Part shown: positions 34,407 to 43,710 of the stretch, in pieces | How positions within the stretch are numbered: the first letter of the stretch is position 1 | Layout: every line of letters starts with the position of its first letter | NCBI RefSeq assembly: GCF_007741475.1 | Contig: NZ_CP036261.1 | Coordinates: 1,736,001 to 1,800,000 of the forward strand | Origin: Rosistilla ulvae | GTDB taxonomy: Bacteria > Planctomycetota > Planctomycetia > Pirellulales > Pirellulaceae | DNA: 64,000 nucleotides | Direction: 5' to 3' | Notes under the pieces: generated by a model | Told to the model about the DNA's origin: nothing | The model's input: the letters and a program-made list of their open reading frames with translations, nothing else | The model's database searches: none | Translations under genes and position numbers: made by a program

Positions 34407-36614
34407 TTATTCCGGCTCGTCGTCGTCGATCAGCTCTTCGACGACGACCCGATTGCCGTAAACCTGTTTGACGATCACCGGTCGCTGCGGATCGATCATC
34501 GGTCCGTCGCTGACCACCGCGATCAACTCCTCGCCAAACCTGGCTTTGCCAGACGGGACCAGCGGCGTCGTCGCGATTCCTCGCTGACCTTGCAGATGAT
34601 CCCAGTGGACGATCGCTTCGTTCTCGGCCCGAATCTGCTTCTCCTCTTCGTCTTCGACCATCATCAGGTGGCGGAAGAAAGGCAACTGAGGCAGCATCCA
34701 ACGGAGCGCCAGCCCGCCTCCTAACATCCCGCCGATCGCCACCAGCACGCCGATCAGATTGCCAGTTAATTGGTTGTATTGGTAGGCGTTGCTGGGCAAC
34801 ACAAACGTTTGGCTGACCAGGACTAAACTGGCCACTAACATCACCAAGCCACCGATCCCAAAAATGCCAAAGCCGGGGAACAACAGCACCTCCGCCAACA
34901 GACAAAGAACCCCGCCGACGAACAAGAAGATCTCCAACCACTCCGCCGTTCCGCCGGCCGCTTGGATCCAAAAGAAGAGCATCAGGCTGACCATCGAAAT
35001 GAAGCCGGGAAAACCGATCCCCGGCGCACCGATCTCCACCGACAGCATGAAGAAGCCGATAAACAGCAGCATCCGCGGCAGCCAAACTTGGCGTCCCAGG
35101 CTCTCGACAAAATTCACAATCCAGCGTTCGTCCAGCCGTTGAGGCAGATCTTTCAGCCCGACCTTTCGGCAGACCTGTTTTAGATCGCTCTCGATGCCGG
35201 TGATCAGCCCCAGTTGAAGTGCTTGTTCTGCCGAGATGCCATCGGCCAACGCGACGGCCCCCTGGCGAGCCCATCGCGCCGCGTCGTCTCGCGCGGCGTG
35301 TTCGTCGGAACTGAAGTAAGCGACGCGACCGCTGCGGGCGTCAAGATATTCGAAGACCTCTAGTTCTCGATCCAACAGCCCGCGCAACAGCGCTGGACTG
35401 CGTCCCGTCGACCGCGCGATCTGGTCGATCGCTTCGCTCAGATCATCCAACGCCGCGGCGCTGAACGACGCTGCTCCCGGTCCGCCCAGGTTTGCTTCGG
35501 GGGACATGTAGACCTGTTGCGCGGCCAATGCGACCAACGCGGCGTCGCCGACGGCTTGAGGGTCGACCAACGCGGCGGTTCGGATTCCCTGAGCCGGAAG
35601 GTTGGCGAAATACGATGCCAATTCGAGCGATTCGTTTAGATCTCCACCGGCGCTGTTGACATGCGATACGACGAGATTCAGATCGTGGCGTTGGATCGCG
35701 TCGGACAAATTATTGCGGACACGTCGTCCCCGCCGGCGATTGATCGGACCGCTGATCTCCGCCAACACCGCGTTGACCTCTCCCAGGTTGGGCGACTGGG
35801 AATCGCTGATTCGCGACAAACCGAGCGCGGTGGCCAATTCATCGACATCGCGAACCTCATGCGTTGCCCACCGATAGGTTCTCATCTGTGAACCGACAAA
35901 GTTTGCAAGTTCGCCCGGCGCGGCAAGCTGTTCCTCTTTCCAGACCTTCCCCTGGTCGCGGAGTTCCGCAAGTTCGGGTCCCGAAAGAAACAGATCGCCC
36001 CCATCGACTTGGCTGATCCGGACTAGTTCGAGATCGGCGTCCAGCATCGCTCGCACCGCACCGATCGGAATCGTGCGTCGTCGCTGGGCGATCGATTCAT
36101 AAGCCAACATGACGACCGGATCGACGGAGGCTTGGTCGATTCCGGCATCTCCCAAACTGGCTCCGGGGGCAACGACGATCTGATCGCAAGCCAGCACCGG
36201 CAGGACCGCATGCCCTTGGACCGATCCGGCGACGTAAGCGATCGTCTTGACGTCGGTCGCGTTTTCGCTGGTTAAGAACCGCGCCAATTGCAGCCCCCGT
36301 TCGAAAGCTGTCTCGCCGCCGGTCGCCTGGTCGCCTTGCTTGCCGAACTGCAGCACCAACTTTTGCCGCCCTGCTTCCGCTGTGGCGGTGGAACGGATCG
36401 TGTTGATCGTCGATTCGACCTGCCGCTGCGTTGCATCGTCGATCGGCAACGCGACTTGAACCAACACTCCCCGCTGAACGTCCTGGCCGAGGGTTGGGGA
36501 TTCGGTCAGCGGGCACGCCAGGCAAAACGCAACCCAACCCAAGAGAAAGCTCCGCCACCGTGGCAGCGTGCGGTTACCGTCGGTGCGCATGCGTCGTGAG
36601 TGCTGTTGGAACAT
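34407..36614 (-). CDS. NfeD-family membrane protein with two degenerate ClpP-like domains
   Basis: A 735-residue exported membrane protein. After a signal peptide (LLGWVAFCLACPLTESPTLG) there are two serine-protease-like (ClpP-fold) regions, at about 40-170 and 270-440. Then come four or five membrane segments (from MLLFIGFFMLSVEIGAPGIG) and a C-terminal OB-fold typical of NfeD (IVKQVYGNRVVVEELIDDDE). NfeD proteins work with SPFH/stomatin proteins in membrane quality control. In both protease-like regions the position of the catalytic Ser (SAG motif in active relatives) is replaced: VGDAAL after HVNSAGGD in the second, QGHAV in the first. It is therefore probably inactive as a protease. The start at 36614 is chosen because AGGAGG lies about 10 bases upstream. 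It lies 59 bases after the lipoprotein gene. Confidence 0.83.
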   Translation of the reverse strand: MFQQHSRRMRTDGNRTLPRWRSFLLGWVAFCLACPLTESPTLGQDVQRGVLVQVALPIDDATQRQVESTINTIRSTATAEAGRQKLVLQFGKQGDQATGGETAFERGLQLARFLTSENATDVKTIAYVAGSVQGHAVLPVLACDQIVVAPGASLGDAGIDQASVDPVVMLAYESIAQRRRTIPIGAVRAMLDADLELVRISQVDGGDLFLSGPELAELRDQGKVWKEEQLAAPGELANFVGSQMRTYRWATHEVRDVDELATALGLSRISDSQSPNLGEVNAVLAEISGPINRRRGRRVRNNLSDAIQRHDLNLVVSHVNSAGGDLNESLELASYFANLPAQGIRTAALVDPQAVGDAALVALAAQQVYMSPEANLGGPGAASFSAAALDDLSEAIDQIARSTGRSPALLRGLLDRELEVFEYLDARSGRVAYFSSDEHAARDDAARWARQGAVALADGISAEQALQLGLITGIESDLKQVCRKVGLKDLPQRLDERWIVNFVESLGRQVWLPRMLLFIGFFMLSVEIGAPGIGFPGFISMVSLMLFFWIQAAGGTAEWLEIFLFVGGVLCLLAEVLLFPGFGIFGIGGLVMLVASLVLVSQTFVLPSNAYQYNQLTGNLIGVLVAIGGMLGGGLALRWMLPQLPFFRHLMMVEDEEEKQIRAENEAIVHWDHLQGQRGIATTPLVPSGKARFGEELIAVVSDGPMIDPQRPVIVKQVYGNRVVVEELIDDDEPE

Positions 36615-36673
36615 CGTACATCCCCCTCCTCTTCCCAGCACTGATTATACGTGCCCCGAACCGCCAGATCGCG

Positions 36674-38419
36674 TTATTCGGCGACTTCGCGCGACAACAA
36701 TCGAGCGCGGATGCGGTTCCCGTGTTCCTGGGGATCACGCTGCGTCTTGTAATATTCGATCGCTTCGTCGGGACGGTCCAGATGCTCCAATGCTCTTCCC
36801 ACATTGTAACGAGCCGAAGGACCCCAAGGGGATTGCGTGTCGCGGCCCAGCACGCGTTTCTGCTGCCAGGTCGCTGCGTTTTCGTAACGCGAGTCTTCGA
36901 ACTGAATCAAAGCCAACCAAAAAGTTGCCGCCTGTTTGGCTTGGCGGTACTGAGCCTGAATGATTCGCAGCTGCTGGTCGTACGCTTCCTGCGGCTGTCC
37001 GGGTTGGCGGCGAGCGTTCAATTGAACCTGCAGATTCACATCGTACGGTAGGTTTTCGATGTCGGTGTCGGGAATCCGCAGATTCATATAAAGGATCCGC
37101 GCCCCATCGTCTTCGTCGCGATCGAACTCGCCGCTCAAGTGATTCCACCGCGCCTTGGCCAAAGGAAAATTGGGAGACAACATGCCCCACCGCATCTGTT
37201 GGTCCAGATAGACCTTCAGGTCGTCGGACATCGCCCGCTGCATTGCAAAGTGATATCGGCGAGCCAAAGCGTCGATCGACCAGGCTTGAGCTTCGTCGAT
37301 CAATTCAAGTTCCTCCCACGCCGCGATCGATTCGGGATCGTAGGTCAACTGCATTCGGGCGTCGCCGGTCAGCCCCTGCTGCAGGGCTTTCATCCGCCAA
37401 CAAAACGCTTCGGTCGGAATGTCGATGAAGGCGACAACCTTCGACAGCCAGCTGGAATCGACGGGATAATCGTACAGCCCAGCGATCTTCATCCGCCGCA
37501 GAACCGCGGGGTCCTCTTTGGCTTGAGCGAGCGTCGCGATTCCCTCTTGCCCAGGACCGGGAACATGCGTTCCGATCATGGCATCAAACAGGAAGATCTG
37601 TTGGCCGGCGCGGACGCCAACCAACCATGGCACGACCGAGTCGCGATCGGGTTGCTTGATCGCCAGCATGCAGGCATCGAGGCCAGCCTGTTGGCACAGT
37701 CCTAGGAAGACGCGCGAACGCTGCAGCCCATCGCCGCTGCCTCGCCAAAGACATTCCTCCAACGTCTGCCGATACCCAGGGCCATCGAAGACCAATCCAG
37801 GCGGCATTTCCTTGGGGGCGACCCGCGGGGAATTGGCGGGGAATTGCAGCGGTTGCAGTTGGATATTGCGGAGCGTCCAGTCGAACAAGCGGGAAGCTTT
37901 TTCCAGCGTTTGAACCTGCGACGGATCGAGTCCGGACTCTTCGTCGGCTAGCCAGCCAGCGAGAATGGGATCGTGCAGCGGGCCGTCGCCAGCCCAGTTC
38001 GCAACGCGGCTGAGCAGAAAACAGCGGCGGAAATAGTCGATGTCGCCCGGCAGGAAGGTGTCGGAATCGGGACGCACGGCGTCGAATTCGTCGGGGAACA
38101 ACTGCTTCCGCTGGGCAGCCATCGGAGAGAGTTGACGATCGACCTCCGGCGGCGAGGCTTCCAGCCAAGCGTTCAAGTGGTAATTGATCTGCCGCGTCGC
38201 CGCCTGCGGATCGAGTTCGACCATCCGGCTGATATAGCCAGCCGCCTCGTTCAAGTGGTCGACGGTTGCCGCTTCGTTTGCCAGCTGCTGCTTTTGTTTA
38301 CGCCGCGCTTGGCGGACGATCTCCGCTTCGTTGTTGCAGCCGACAAGAGCCGCATTGGCAGCGATCAAAAGACAGACCAAGCCAATGCGGTAACGAGAGT
38401 TTGTGATCCAGATCATCAT
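36674..38419 (-). CDS. Lipoprotein with transglutaminase-like region and C-terminal helical repeats
   Basis: A 581-residue envelope lipoprotein. A membrane segment ends in a lipobox (ALVGC, Cys at about residue 28), followed by a charged coiled stretch. Around residues 225-290 the pattern CLWRGSGDGLQRSRVFLGLC resembles the transglutaminase-like fold, where the catalytic Cys normally follows GD. Here that residue is Gly and the expected His-Trp is not evident, so the domain is probably inactive. The C-terminal third is TPR-like (ARYNVGRALEHLDRPDEAIEYYKTQ). The function is unknown. It is 6 bases downstream of kdsA and upstream of the NfeD-like gene, suggesting an envelope-related operon. Confidence 0.65.
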   Translation of the reverse strand: MMIWITNSRYRIGLVCLLIAANAALVGCNNEAEIVRQARRKQKQQLANEAATVDHLNEAAGYISRMVELDPQAATRQINYHLNAWLEASPPEVDRQLSPMAAQRKQLFPDEFDAVRPDSDTFLPGDIDYFRRCFLLSRVANWAGDGPLHDPILAGWLADEESGLDPSQVQTLEKASRLFDWTLRNIQLQPLQFPANSPRVAPKEMPPGLVFDGPGYRQTLEECLWRGSGDGLQRSRVFLGLCQQAGLDACMLAIKQPDRDSVVPWLVGVRAGQQIFLFDAMIGTHVPGPGQEGIATLAQAKEDPAVLRRMKIAGLYDYPVDSSWLSKVVAFIDIPTEAFCWRMKALQQGLTGDARMQLTYDPESIAAWEELELIDEAQAWSIDALARRYHFAMQRAMSDDLKVYLDQQMRWGMLSPNFPLAKARWNHLSGEFDRDEDDGARILYMNLRIPDTDIENLPYDVNLQVQLNARRQPGQPQEAYDQQLRIIQAQYRQAKQAATFWLALIQFEDSRYENAATWQQKRVLGRDTQSPWGPSARYNVGRALEHLDRPDEAIEYYKTQRDPQEHGNRIRARLLSREVAE

Positions 38420-38425
38420 TCGATT

Positions 38426-39262
38426 TTATAGGGCCTCAAGACCCCGGCGGATTGCGAGCATCCGGCCCACCAAACCCGAAAACTGATCCAGCGGAACCAT
38501 GTTCGGACCATCGCTCGGTGATTTATCGGGGTCGGGGTGGGTTTCAAAGAATAACGCGTCGGTTCCTATTGCTACGGCAGCCCGAGCTAATGGTTCAACC
38601 ATCGCCCGATTGCCACCGGTTGCGCCACCTAACCCACCGGGCTGCTGGACGCTGTGCGTGGCGTCAAAAACGACAGGGACGCCCAACGCCTGCATCTCCG
38701 GAATCGAACGCATATCGTTGACCAAACGGCCGTAACCGAAAAACGTTCCCCGCTCGCACAGCAGGATGTTCTGCGATCCGCTCTCCCGCAGCTTTTCGAC
38801 GACGTACCGCATGTCGCCAGGAGCCATAAATTGCCCCTTCTTCACGTTGATCGCTTTGCCCGTTTCGGCTGCCGCGACCAACAGATCGGTCTGGCGTGCG
38901 AGAAACGCGGGGATTTGCAGCAGATCGCAAACCCGCCCGGCAGCTTCGGCTTGCTCGGGAAGATGGATGTCGGTCGTCACCGGCAGGCCAGTCGCTTCGC
39001 CAACGGCTTGCAGGATCTCGAGTCCCGCTTCGAGTCCCGGCCCGCGGTAGCTGCTCAAACTGGTTCGGTTCGCCTTATCAAACGAAGCCTTAAAGACGAT
39101 CGAGGCACCGTGCTCTTGGCCGATATCGCGCAGCTGCAAACCGATCTCGATCGCTGCCTCGCGAGTTTCCAAAACGCACGGCCCGGCAATCAACAGCAAT
39201 GGATTGTCAGGGCCACAGGTGTAGTCGCCGATTTTCGCCGGGGTTATGCCATCCTGATGCAT
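38426..39262 (-). CDS. kdsA: 3-deoxy-8-phosphooctulonate (KDO-8-P) synthase
   Basis: A 278-residue cytosolic aldolase that condenses arabinose-5-phosphate with phosphoenolpyruvate, making the precursor of KDO in lipopolysaccharide. The family pattern is clear: [20 protein letters not shown], the substrate region [75 protein letters not shown], and the C-terminal loop [17 protein letters not shown]. Its presence indicates a Gram-negative type envelope. It follows the Dabb gene by 73 bases and precedes the lipoprotein gene by 6, so it is part of a run on the minus strand. Confidence 0.97.
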   Translation of the reverse strand: MHQDGITPAKIGDYTCGPDNPLLLIAGPCVLETREAAIEIGLQLRDIGQEHGASIVFKASFDKANRTSLSSYRGPGLEAGLEILQAVGEATGLPVTTDIHLPEQAEAAGRVCDLLQIPAFLARQTDLLVAAAETGKAINVKKGQFMAPGDMRYVVEKLRESGSQNILLCERGTFFGYGRLVNDMRSIPEMQALGVPVVFDATHSVQQPGGLGGATGGNRAMVEPLARAAVAIGTDALFFETHPDPDKSPSDGPNMVPLDQFSGLVGRMLAIRRGLEAL

Positions 39263-39335
39263 CGTTTCTCAGTCCCTTTTTCGATTGGATCGCCCCCCGC
39301 TTGGCGGGCGTCGGCTTGCTACCTTCGATAGACGC

Positions 39336-39644
39336 CTAACCGACGTTGGAATCGAAGACTCGAACCTGTTTCCAGTTCTCTTTTTGTTCGGCGATGAATT
39401 CGTTGTGCGGGTCGGACACTTGGTAGGCATCGTGTGCCGCGCGGTCGGCAAACACGATCGCCAAACAAACATCGAACTCCTGATCGTTGACCGGGCGTTG
39501 CATCTCCGGTTCGCGACGCCCCATCGAATAGCTGACGATGCCGTCATGGGGCTTAAGGTACTTCAGCCCCGCGGCGATCAACGATTCGCATTGCACATCG
39601 GACTTATCGTTCAGCGTAAAAAAGACACAATGTGCAAACTTCAT
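39336..39644 (-). CDS. Dabb (stress-responsive alpha/beta-barrel) domain protein
   Basis: A 102-residue small dimeric ferredoxin-like protein. It begins MKFAHCVFFTLNDKSDVQ, with the central GLKYLKPHDGIVSYSMGRR, and ends with the FIAEQKENWKQVRVFDSNV helix and strand, all typical of the Dabb (A/B barrel) family. The function of bacterial members is mostly unknown; some bind small hydrophobic ligands or take part in stress responses. It sits between the FHA gene (16 bases) and kdsA (73 bases) on the same strand, so it is likely co-transcribed. Confidence 0.88.
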   Translation of the reverse strand: MKFAHCVFFTLNDKSDVQCESLIAAGLKYLKPHDGIVSYSMGRREPEMQRPVNDQEFDVCLAIVFADRAAHDAYQVSDPHNEFIAEQKENWKQVRVFDSNVG

Positions 39645-39660
39645 CGGTGCGGAATCCTAA

Positions 39661-40116
39661 TTAAAAATCGAGGTCGTCGTGCTGTTCGTTCTTGAAGCGA
39701 TTCGACTCGCTGCGGCGGTTCATGCCGGCGCGGTCCATCAACGAACGTCGCAGAACGTCGGACAATTGATCTTCGTCCGGCGGTGGTGGGCCAAACGCCC
39801 CCAGATCTTGCGGGTTGTATTCGATGGTGTATTCGTGCTTGGCAAACGAGATCACCGAACCGGGATCGAGTCGTTTGCGCAAGATCCGGCTGCCGTTGAC
39901 CTTGGTGCCGTTGCGGCTGTCCATATCGCGAGCGAACCAGTATCCGTTCTCGAGCGTCAGCCGACAATGCTGCCCCGAAATATTTGCGAACTTCAAACAG
40001 ATGTCGCACGAATCGCGGCGTCCGACCGTCAATCGCTCCTTCAACAACGGCACCGGATCGCCGCCGCTGGAGGGTTCGAGCATCCCGTAACGTTTAACTT
40101 TGCCAATATCGTCCAT
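39661..40116 (-). CDS. FHA-domain protein
   Basis: A 151-residue protein with a forkhead-associated (phosphothreonine-binding) domain at about residues 20-105. The signature order is GDPVPLLKERLTVGRRDSCD, the ISGQHCRLTLENGYWFARDM core (Ser/His), and DMDSRNGTKVNGSRILR, the classic NGT turn. The C-terminal tail (SDVLRRSLMDRAGMNRRSE) is basic and probably disordered. FHA proteins are readouts of Ser/Thr kinases, which planctomycetes have in number; no kinase gene is adjacent. It is the first gene of the FHA-Dabb-kdsA run. Confidence 0.92.
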   Translation of the reverse strand: MDDIGKVKRYGMLEPSSGGDPVPLLKERLTVGRRDSCDICLKFANISGQHCRLTLENGYWFARDMDSRNGTKVNGSRILRKRLDPGSVISFAKHEYTIEYNPQDLGAFGPPPPDEDQLSDVLRRSLMDRAGMNRRSESNRFKNEQHDDLDF

Positions 40117-40267
40117 CGGTTCCCTTGCCTGCCCACGCCGTTGGCGCTATCTATGCGCTGAGTAATAGTGGACCTTACACTCAGGTTGCTGAAAAATGGT
40201 AGCCACTTCAAAAGTCCCTTAGCGCTCCATTTATTGTCACTTCACCTAACTATAATAGCTCTCAAAC

Positions 40268-41239
40268 ATGCAATCCTCAATTCCGCCGGGGCACGATCAT
40301 TTCGATTGGCGGCTCGATGGTGCGTTCTATTACCCTTATAGCGCCTATTTGCGGAATCGCTTCGGCGGTCGCGTCCAACGGGTCAGCATCAACGCCGGTT
40401 TCACTTGCCCCAACGCCGATGGAACGCTTGCCAAAGGGGGCTGTAATTTCTGCAACAACCCTTCGTTCAGCCCCAGCCGGCGGACGCGGCGATACGAGAT
40501 TCGTGAGCAGATCGATCGCGGGATCGAAGCCCTAAAGCGTCGATACAGCAACATCAAGGGCTTTATCGCTTACTTCCAGCCTGCCACGAACACCTACGCC
40601 GACGTCGACCATCTGCGGGCGTTGTACGAGGAATCGCTGTCGCATCCGGAAGTCGTCGGCCTGGCGATCGGAACCCGTCCCGACTGCGTCGCCGAGGATG
40701 TGTTGGATCTGATCAGCGAATTGGCCCAGCAGCGGTACGTCTCGGTCGAATACGGGATGCAGACGATCCACGCCGAGAGTCTCGATTGGATGAACCGCGC
40801 GCACTACCACGACTCGATGATCGATGCTGTCGAGCGTAGCCGCGGCCGCGGGTTCGAGATCAGCGGTCATGTGATCCTGGGGATCCCACGCGAATCGCAC
40901 GCCGACATGATGGAGACCGCCGTCGAAGTCGCTCGACTGAATCTCGACGCCGTGAAGATCCATAATCTGTATGCCGTCAAAAATACGCGTCTGGGGGATG
41001 AAGTCGCTGCGGGGGAGGTGCAATTGATGCCCCGCGACGAATACGTCCAGACAGTCGTCGATTTCATCGAACGCCTGCCCGAAACGATGATCATCGAACG
41101 GGTCAGCGGCGAAGCCCCGCCGGCCTACCTGATCGCCCCCGAATGGTGCTTGCAGAAGTCGAGCCTGCGACATGCGATCGAGCAGGAATTCAAGCAGCGT
41201 GGCACGCGGCAAGGCAGTCGCTACGTGGCCTCGCCCTAG
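40268..41239 (+). CDS. Radical SAM protein, TIGR01212 (YhcC-like) family
   Basis: A 323-residue iron-sulfur protein. The N-terminal cysteine pattern CPNADGTLAKGGCNFC is characteristic of the YhcC/TIGR01212 radical SAM group. It is followed by QPATNTYADVDHLRALYEE, GTRPDCVAEDVLDLISELA and YGMQTIHAESLDWMNRAH. The exact reaction is not established for the family. No downstream partner is evident. TATAAT occurs at 40251-40256, only 12 bases before the start, with a poor -35, so a very short leader is possible. It is divergent from the FHA gene with 151 bases between. Confidence 0.9.
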   Translation: MQSSIPPGHDHFDWRLDGAFYYPYSAYLRNRFGGRVQRVSINAGFTCPNADGTLAKGGCNFCNNPSFSPSRRTRRYEIREQIDRGIEALKRRYSNIKGFIAYFQPATNTYADVDHLRALYEESLSHPEVVGLAIGTRPDCVAEDVLDLISELAQQRYVSVEYGMQTIHAESLDWMNRAHYHDSMIDAVERSRGRGFEISGHVILGIPRESHADMMETAVEVARLNLDAVKIHNLYAVKNTRLGDEVAAGEVQLMPRDEYVQTVVDFIERLPETMIIERVSGEAPPAYLIAPEWCLQKSSLRHAIEQEFKQRGTRQGSRYVASP

Positions 41240-41780
41240 TAAATTCCATCCGTCACGGCGTCATTGAACGTGGGACGCAACAACCTTGCGATTGCGTCTC
41301 GGAAGTAAGAAGCCGGCGCGGCGCAGGAGAGGTGAGCGTCGACGTGCCGCGCACCAATGCCCCATCCCGCGGCTAGCTTGCGTTGAGGGGGGCGTCGATA
41401 CGATCTTCCGCAGTTCGGGTGCTGCGCGCTGCAAACATTGCGAACTGCTGGCGATCCGCCTCCCTGCCTGGTGTTCGCCGATCGGTCAATCGCGACGGTT
41501 CCAGCAAGCACTGGACGCGTCGATAGACTGGATAATAAAGCAGCACGCTGAACGCAAACGCTCCGACGGTGGCCGAACCGTCTCGTCTGGCTCAATTCGA
41601 AGCGAAGCTTGGCAACCGCTCGCCCGGCTGGACAAACGGGTGGCGGAATTGCTGTAGAGCCTGTCCGCGGGGATGCCACTTCCCGACAACAGCGACGATC
41701 GATATTGGGCTGGCCGAACGACGTCGCGGTGAAGCTCAAAATTCAGAATCGATAGCCCCCGATCTTTCAGGAGAAACACG
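41240..41780. other. 541-base gap without a convincing gene
   Basis: Several open frames occur on both strands, but none shows a recognisable domain, a good ribosome site or protein-like composition. They overlap each other in conflicting frames. The last 20 bases carry AGGAG, which serves the peroxiredoxin-like gene. The stretch may be decayed coding sequence, but I cannot identify an ancestor. Confidence 0.45.
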
Positions 41781-42431
41781 ATGTCCAGCCTTCGAGTACA
41801 AACCGAGGCAAAGTTTGCGAACACACGGAAGAACAATCCCGCCTTCGCAAAGCAAGTCGATGAGATTCTGTCGTCCGCCGAAGCATTCCAATCCGGTGCC
41901 CAGGCGATTGGAACCGGACAGCCGGCTCCCGACTTTGCGCTGCCCAATCCGCAAAGGGAAACGGTCTCGTTGTCTCGCTTGCTGTCGAAGGGCCCGGTCG
42001 TCGTGACGTTCTATCGCGGAAGCTGGTGTCCGTATTGCAATCTGCAGTTGCGAGCGATGCAGCAGCGGTTGGCGGAGATTCATTCGGTCGGAGCCGAACT
42101 CGTTGCGATCAGTCCGCAATTGCCCGATCAATCGATGACGCATGCCGAACAAGTGGCGTTGGAGTTCCCTGTCCTTTCGGACCAGGACGCTCGCGTCGCA
42201 GCTCAGTACGGTGTCGCTTGGCAGGTCCCCGATATGATCCTGGATCACATGCGGAACGATCGCAAGCTTGATCTGACAGAGATCAACGGTGGCAACGGCA
42301 GCGTGTTGCCCATCCCAGCAACCTTTGTGCTGAACCGCGATGGAAAGGTGACTTGGCGGTTCGTCGATGTTGACTATCGCAAACGTGCGGAACCCGATGA
42401 CGTTCTGGCGGCGCTGCAGGAGCTTTCATGA
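41781..42431 (+). CDS. Peroxiredoxin-like (AhpC/TSA) protein
   Basis: A 216-residue thioredoxin-fold protein. The active-site region VVVTFYRGSWCPYCNLQL carries a CxxC rather than the usual PxxxT/SxxC of 2-Cys peroxiredoxins. This matches the peroxiredoxin-like group that uses a Cys pair. Downstream are VAISPQLPDQSMTHAEQVAL and FPVLSDQDARVAAQYGVAW, typical AhpC-like elements, and the resolving strand VLPIPATFVLNRDGKVTWRF. It probably reduces organic peroxides or acts as a thiol oxidoreductase in the cytosol; no signal peptide is present. AGGAG lies about 8 bases upstream of the ATG. Its stop overlaps an upstream in-frame start of the next open frame, but the next gene likely starts later. Confidence 0.87.
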   Translation: MSSLRVQTEAKFANTRKNNPAFAKQVDEILSSAEAFQSGAQAIGTGQPAPDFALPNPQRETVSLSRLLSKGPVVVTFYRGSWCPYCNLQLRAMQQRLAEIHSVGAELVAISPQLPDQSMTHAEQVALEFPVLSDQDARVAAQYGVAWQVPDMILDHMRNDRKLDLTEINGGNGSVLPIPATFVLNRDGKVTWRFVDVDYRKRAEPDDVLAALQELS

Positions 42432-42499
42432 ATTTCAATGGGCAGGATGGGGCGGTCGAATCTAACAACCTAAAGACAGGTACCTCAAGGAAATCTACG

Positions 42500-43570
42500 A
42501 TGCTCAAATCAAACCTTTCTCTACTCGTTGCGTTCGCAATTTTGGCCGCGGCCACTTCGACCACGGTGGCGCAAACGCCATCCCCCGGCGCCGAGATCGA
42601 CGACAGCAAAAGTCCCAAGTTCGGCAATGGCGCGACACCCGACTTGATCGCGGTTTCGCAAAAGCAGCCTGTCTCCGAACAGCCTTCGTTCACTCAGGGC
42701 GAAGCGCAAAGTGATGTCGTCACTCTATTTCAATGGACAGGAGCTAACCCGCGGACGGCGAAAGTCGCCAAGATCAAATCGACAGACGGTCGCCAGTGGA
42801 CGGTTCCCGCAAGGACCCATTTTCAGTCCGCACCCAAAGCGTTTGATCTCTACAACGAGGCCAACAAAGTGACGCCTGCAGGACTGGCCGATGTCGACGT
42901 GAATCAGATCCCCGTGATCGACGCGGGGGGAGACGAAATCTTCACCGCCTATGTTTTTGGTGACAACTATTTTGAGTTCTACGTCAATGGCAAACTGCTG
43001 GCGGTCGACCCCGTTCCGATGACGCCATTCAACAGTAATGTGATTCGCTTCAAAGCCCAGCGGCCGGTTACGATTGGCGTGATGGGTGTCGATTGGGAGG
43101 AGCGACTCGGGCTCGGCTTTGAACAATTCCGCGGGGCTCCCTTCCATCAAGGAGATGCCGGTTTGGTCGCCGTCATCAAGAACGCGGCTGGCGAAACGGT
43201 CTCCATCACCGACGAGATCTGGAAGGCTCAGACGTTTTATGTCGCACCGCTGAAGTCGCCCGACTGCCTCGTCGTCAACGGCAGCCACCGAGACAGTTCC
43301 AAAAGCAGCACCGACGATGTTGACGATGGAACAACTTGGTTCGCCGCTCATTGGCCGATCCCGCAAAATTGGGCTGCCGCCGATTTTAACGATCATCATT
43401 GGCCCAACGCTGTCACCTTCACCAACGACTTCGTCGGGGTCAACAACAAGCCGGCCTACACCAACTTCACCGACCTGTTCGACGCGCCCGATGCCGATGC
43501 AAAATTCATCTGGTCATCCAGCCTCGTGCATGACAATCTCGTCCTGATGCGGACCACGATTGGCAAATAG
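42500..43570 (+). CDS. Secreted protein of unknown function
   Basis: A 356-residue exported protein; no family is recognised with confidence. A signal peptide (MLKSNLSLLVAFAILAAATS) with cleavage near VAQ is followed by a polar stretch, then beta-rich sequence. The segment FEFYVNGKLLAVDPVPMTP resembles galactose-binding beta-sandwich domains. The start ATG 42500 has AAGGAA 8 bases upstream; the open frame from 42428 adds a leader without a signal peptide. It lies 68 bases after the peroxiredoxin-like gene, probably the same transcript. The role is unknown; the context suggests a redox or envelope link at most. Confidence 0.72.
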   Translation: MLKSNLSLLVAFAILAAATSTTVAQTPSPGAEIDDSKSPKFGNGATPDLIAVSQKQPVSEQPSFTQGEAQSDVVTLFQWTGANPRTAKVAKIKSTDGRQWTVPARTHFQSAPKAFDLYNEANKVTPAGLADVDVNQIPVIDAGGDEIFTAYVFGDNYFEFYVNGKLLAVDPVPMTPFNSNVIRFKAQRPVTIGVMGVDWEERLGLGFEQFRGAPFHQGDAGLVAVIKNAAGETVSITDEIWKAQTFYVAPLKSPDCLVVNGSHRDSSKSSTDDVDDGTTWFAAHWPIPQNWAAADFNDHHWPNAVTFTNDFVGVNNKPAYTNFTDLFDAPDADAKFIWSSSLVHDNLVLMRTTIGK

Positions 43571-43710
43571 CCAACTGAAGCCGCGTTGGTCCCGGTCGGT
43601 AGTCTCGCCTTGTGGTGGCCGCTGCAACACAATTTGCTACACTCAGGCGATTCGGGAGCCCGTAACGTTTCCGGTCGCTCCCAGCCGTTCCTTTCAATCG
43701 ATTCAAACGT

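Noticed and set aside
40251-40256. TATAAT as promoter of the radical SAM gene
   Set aside because: The hexamer is good, but no -35 at correct spacing is present, so it is only mentioned with the gene.
41286-41657. 123-codon open frame before the peroxiredoxin-like gene
   Set aside because: Arg/Ala/Ser-rich, no domain, no Shine-Dalgarno, and conflicting frames on the other strand.
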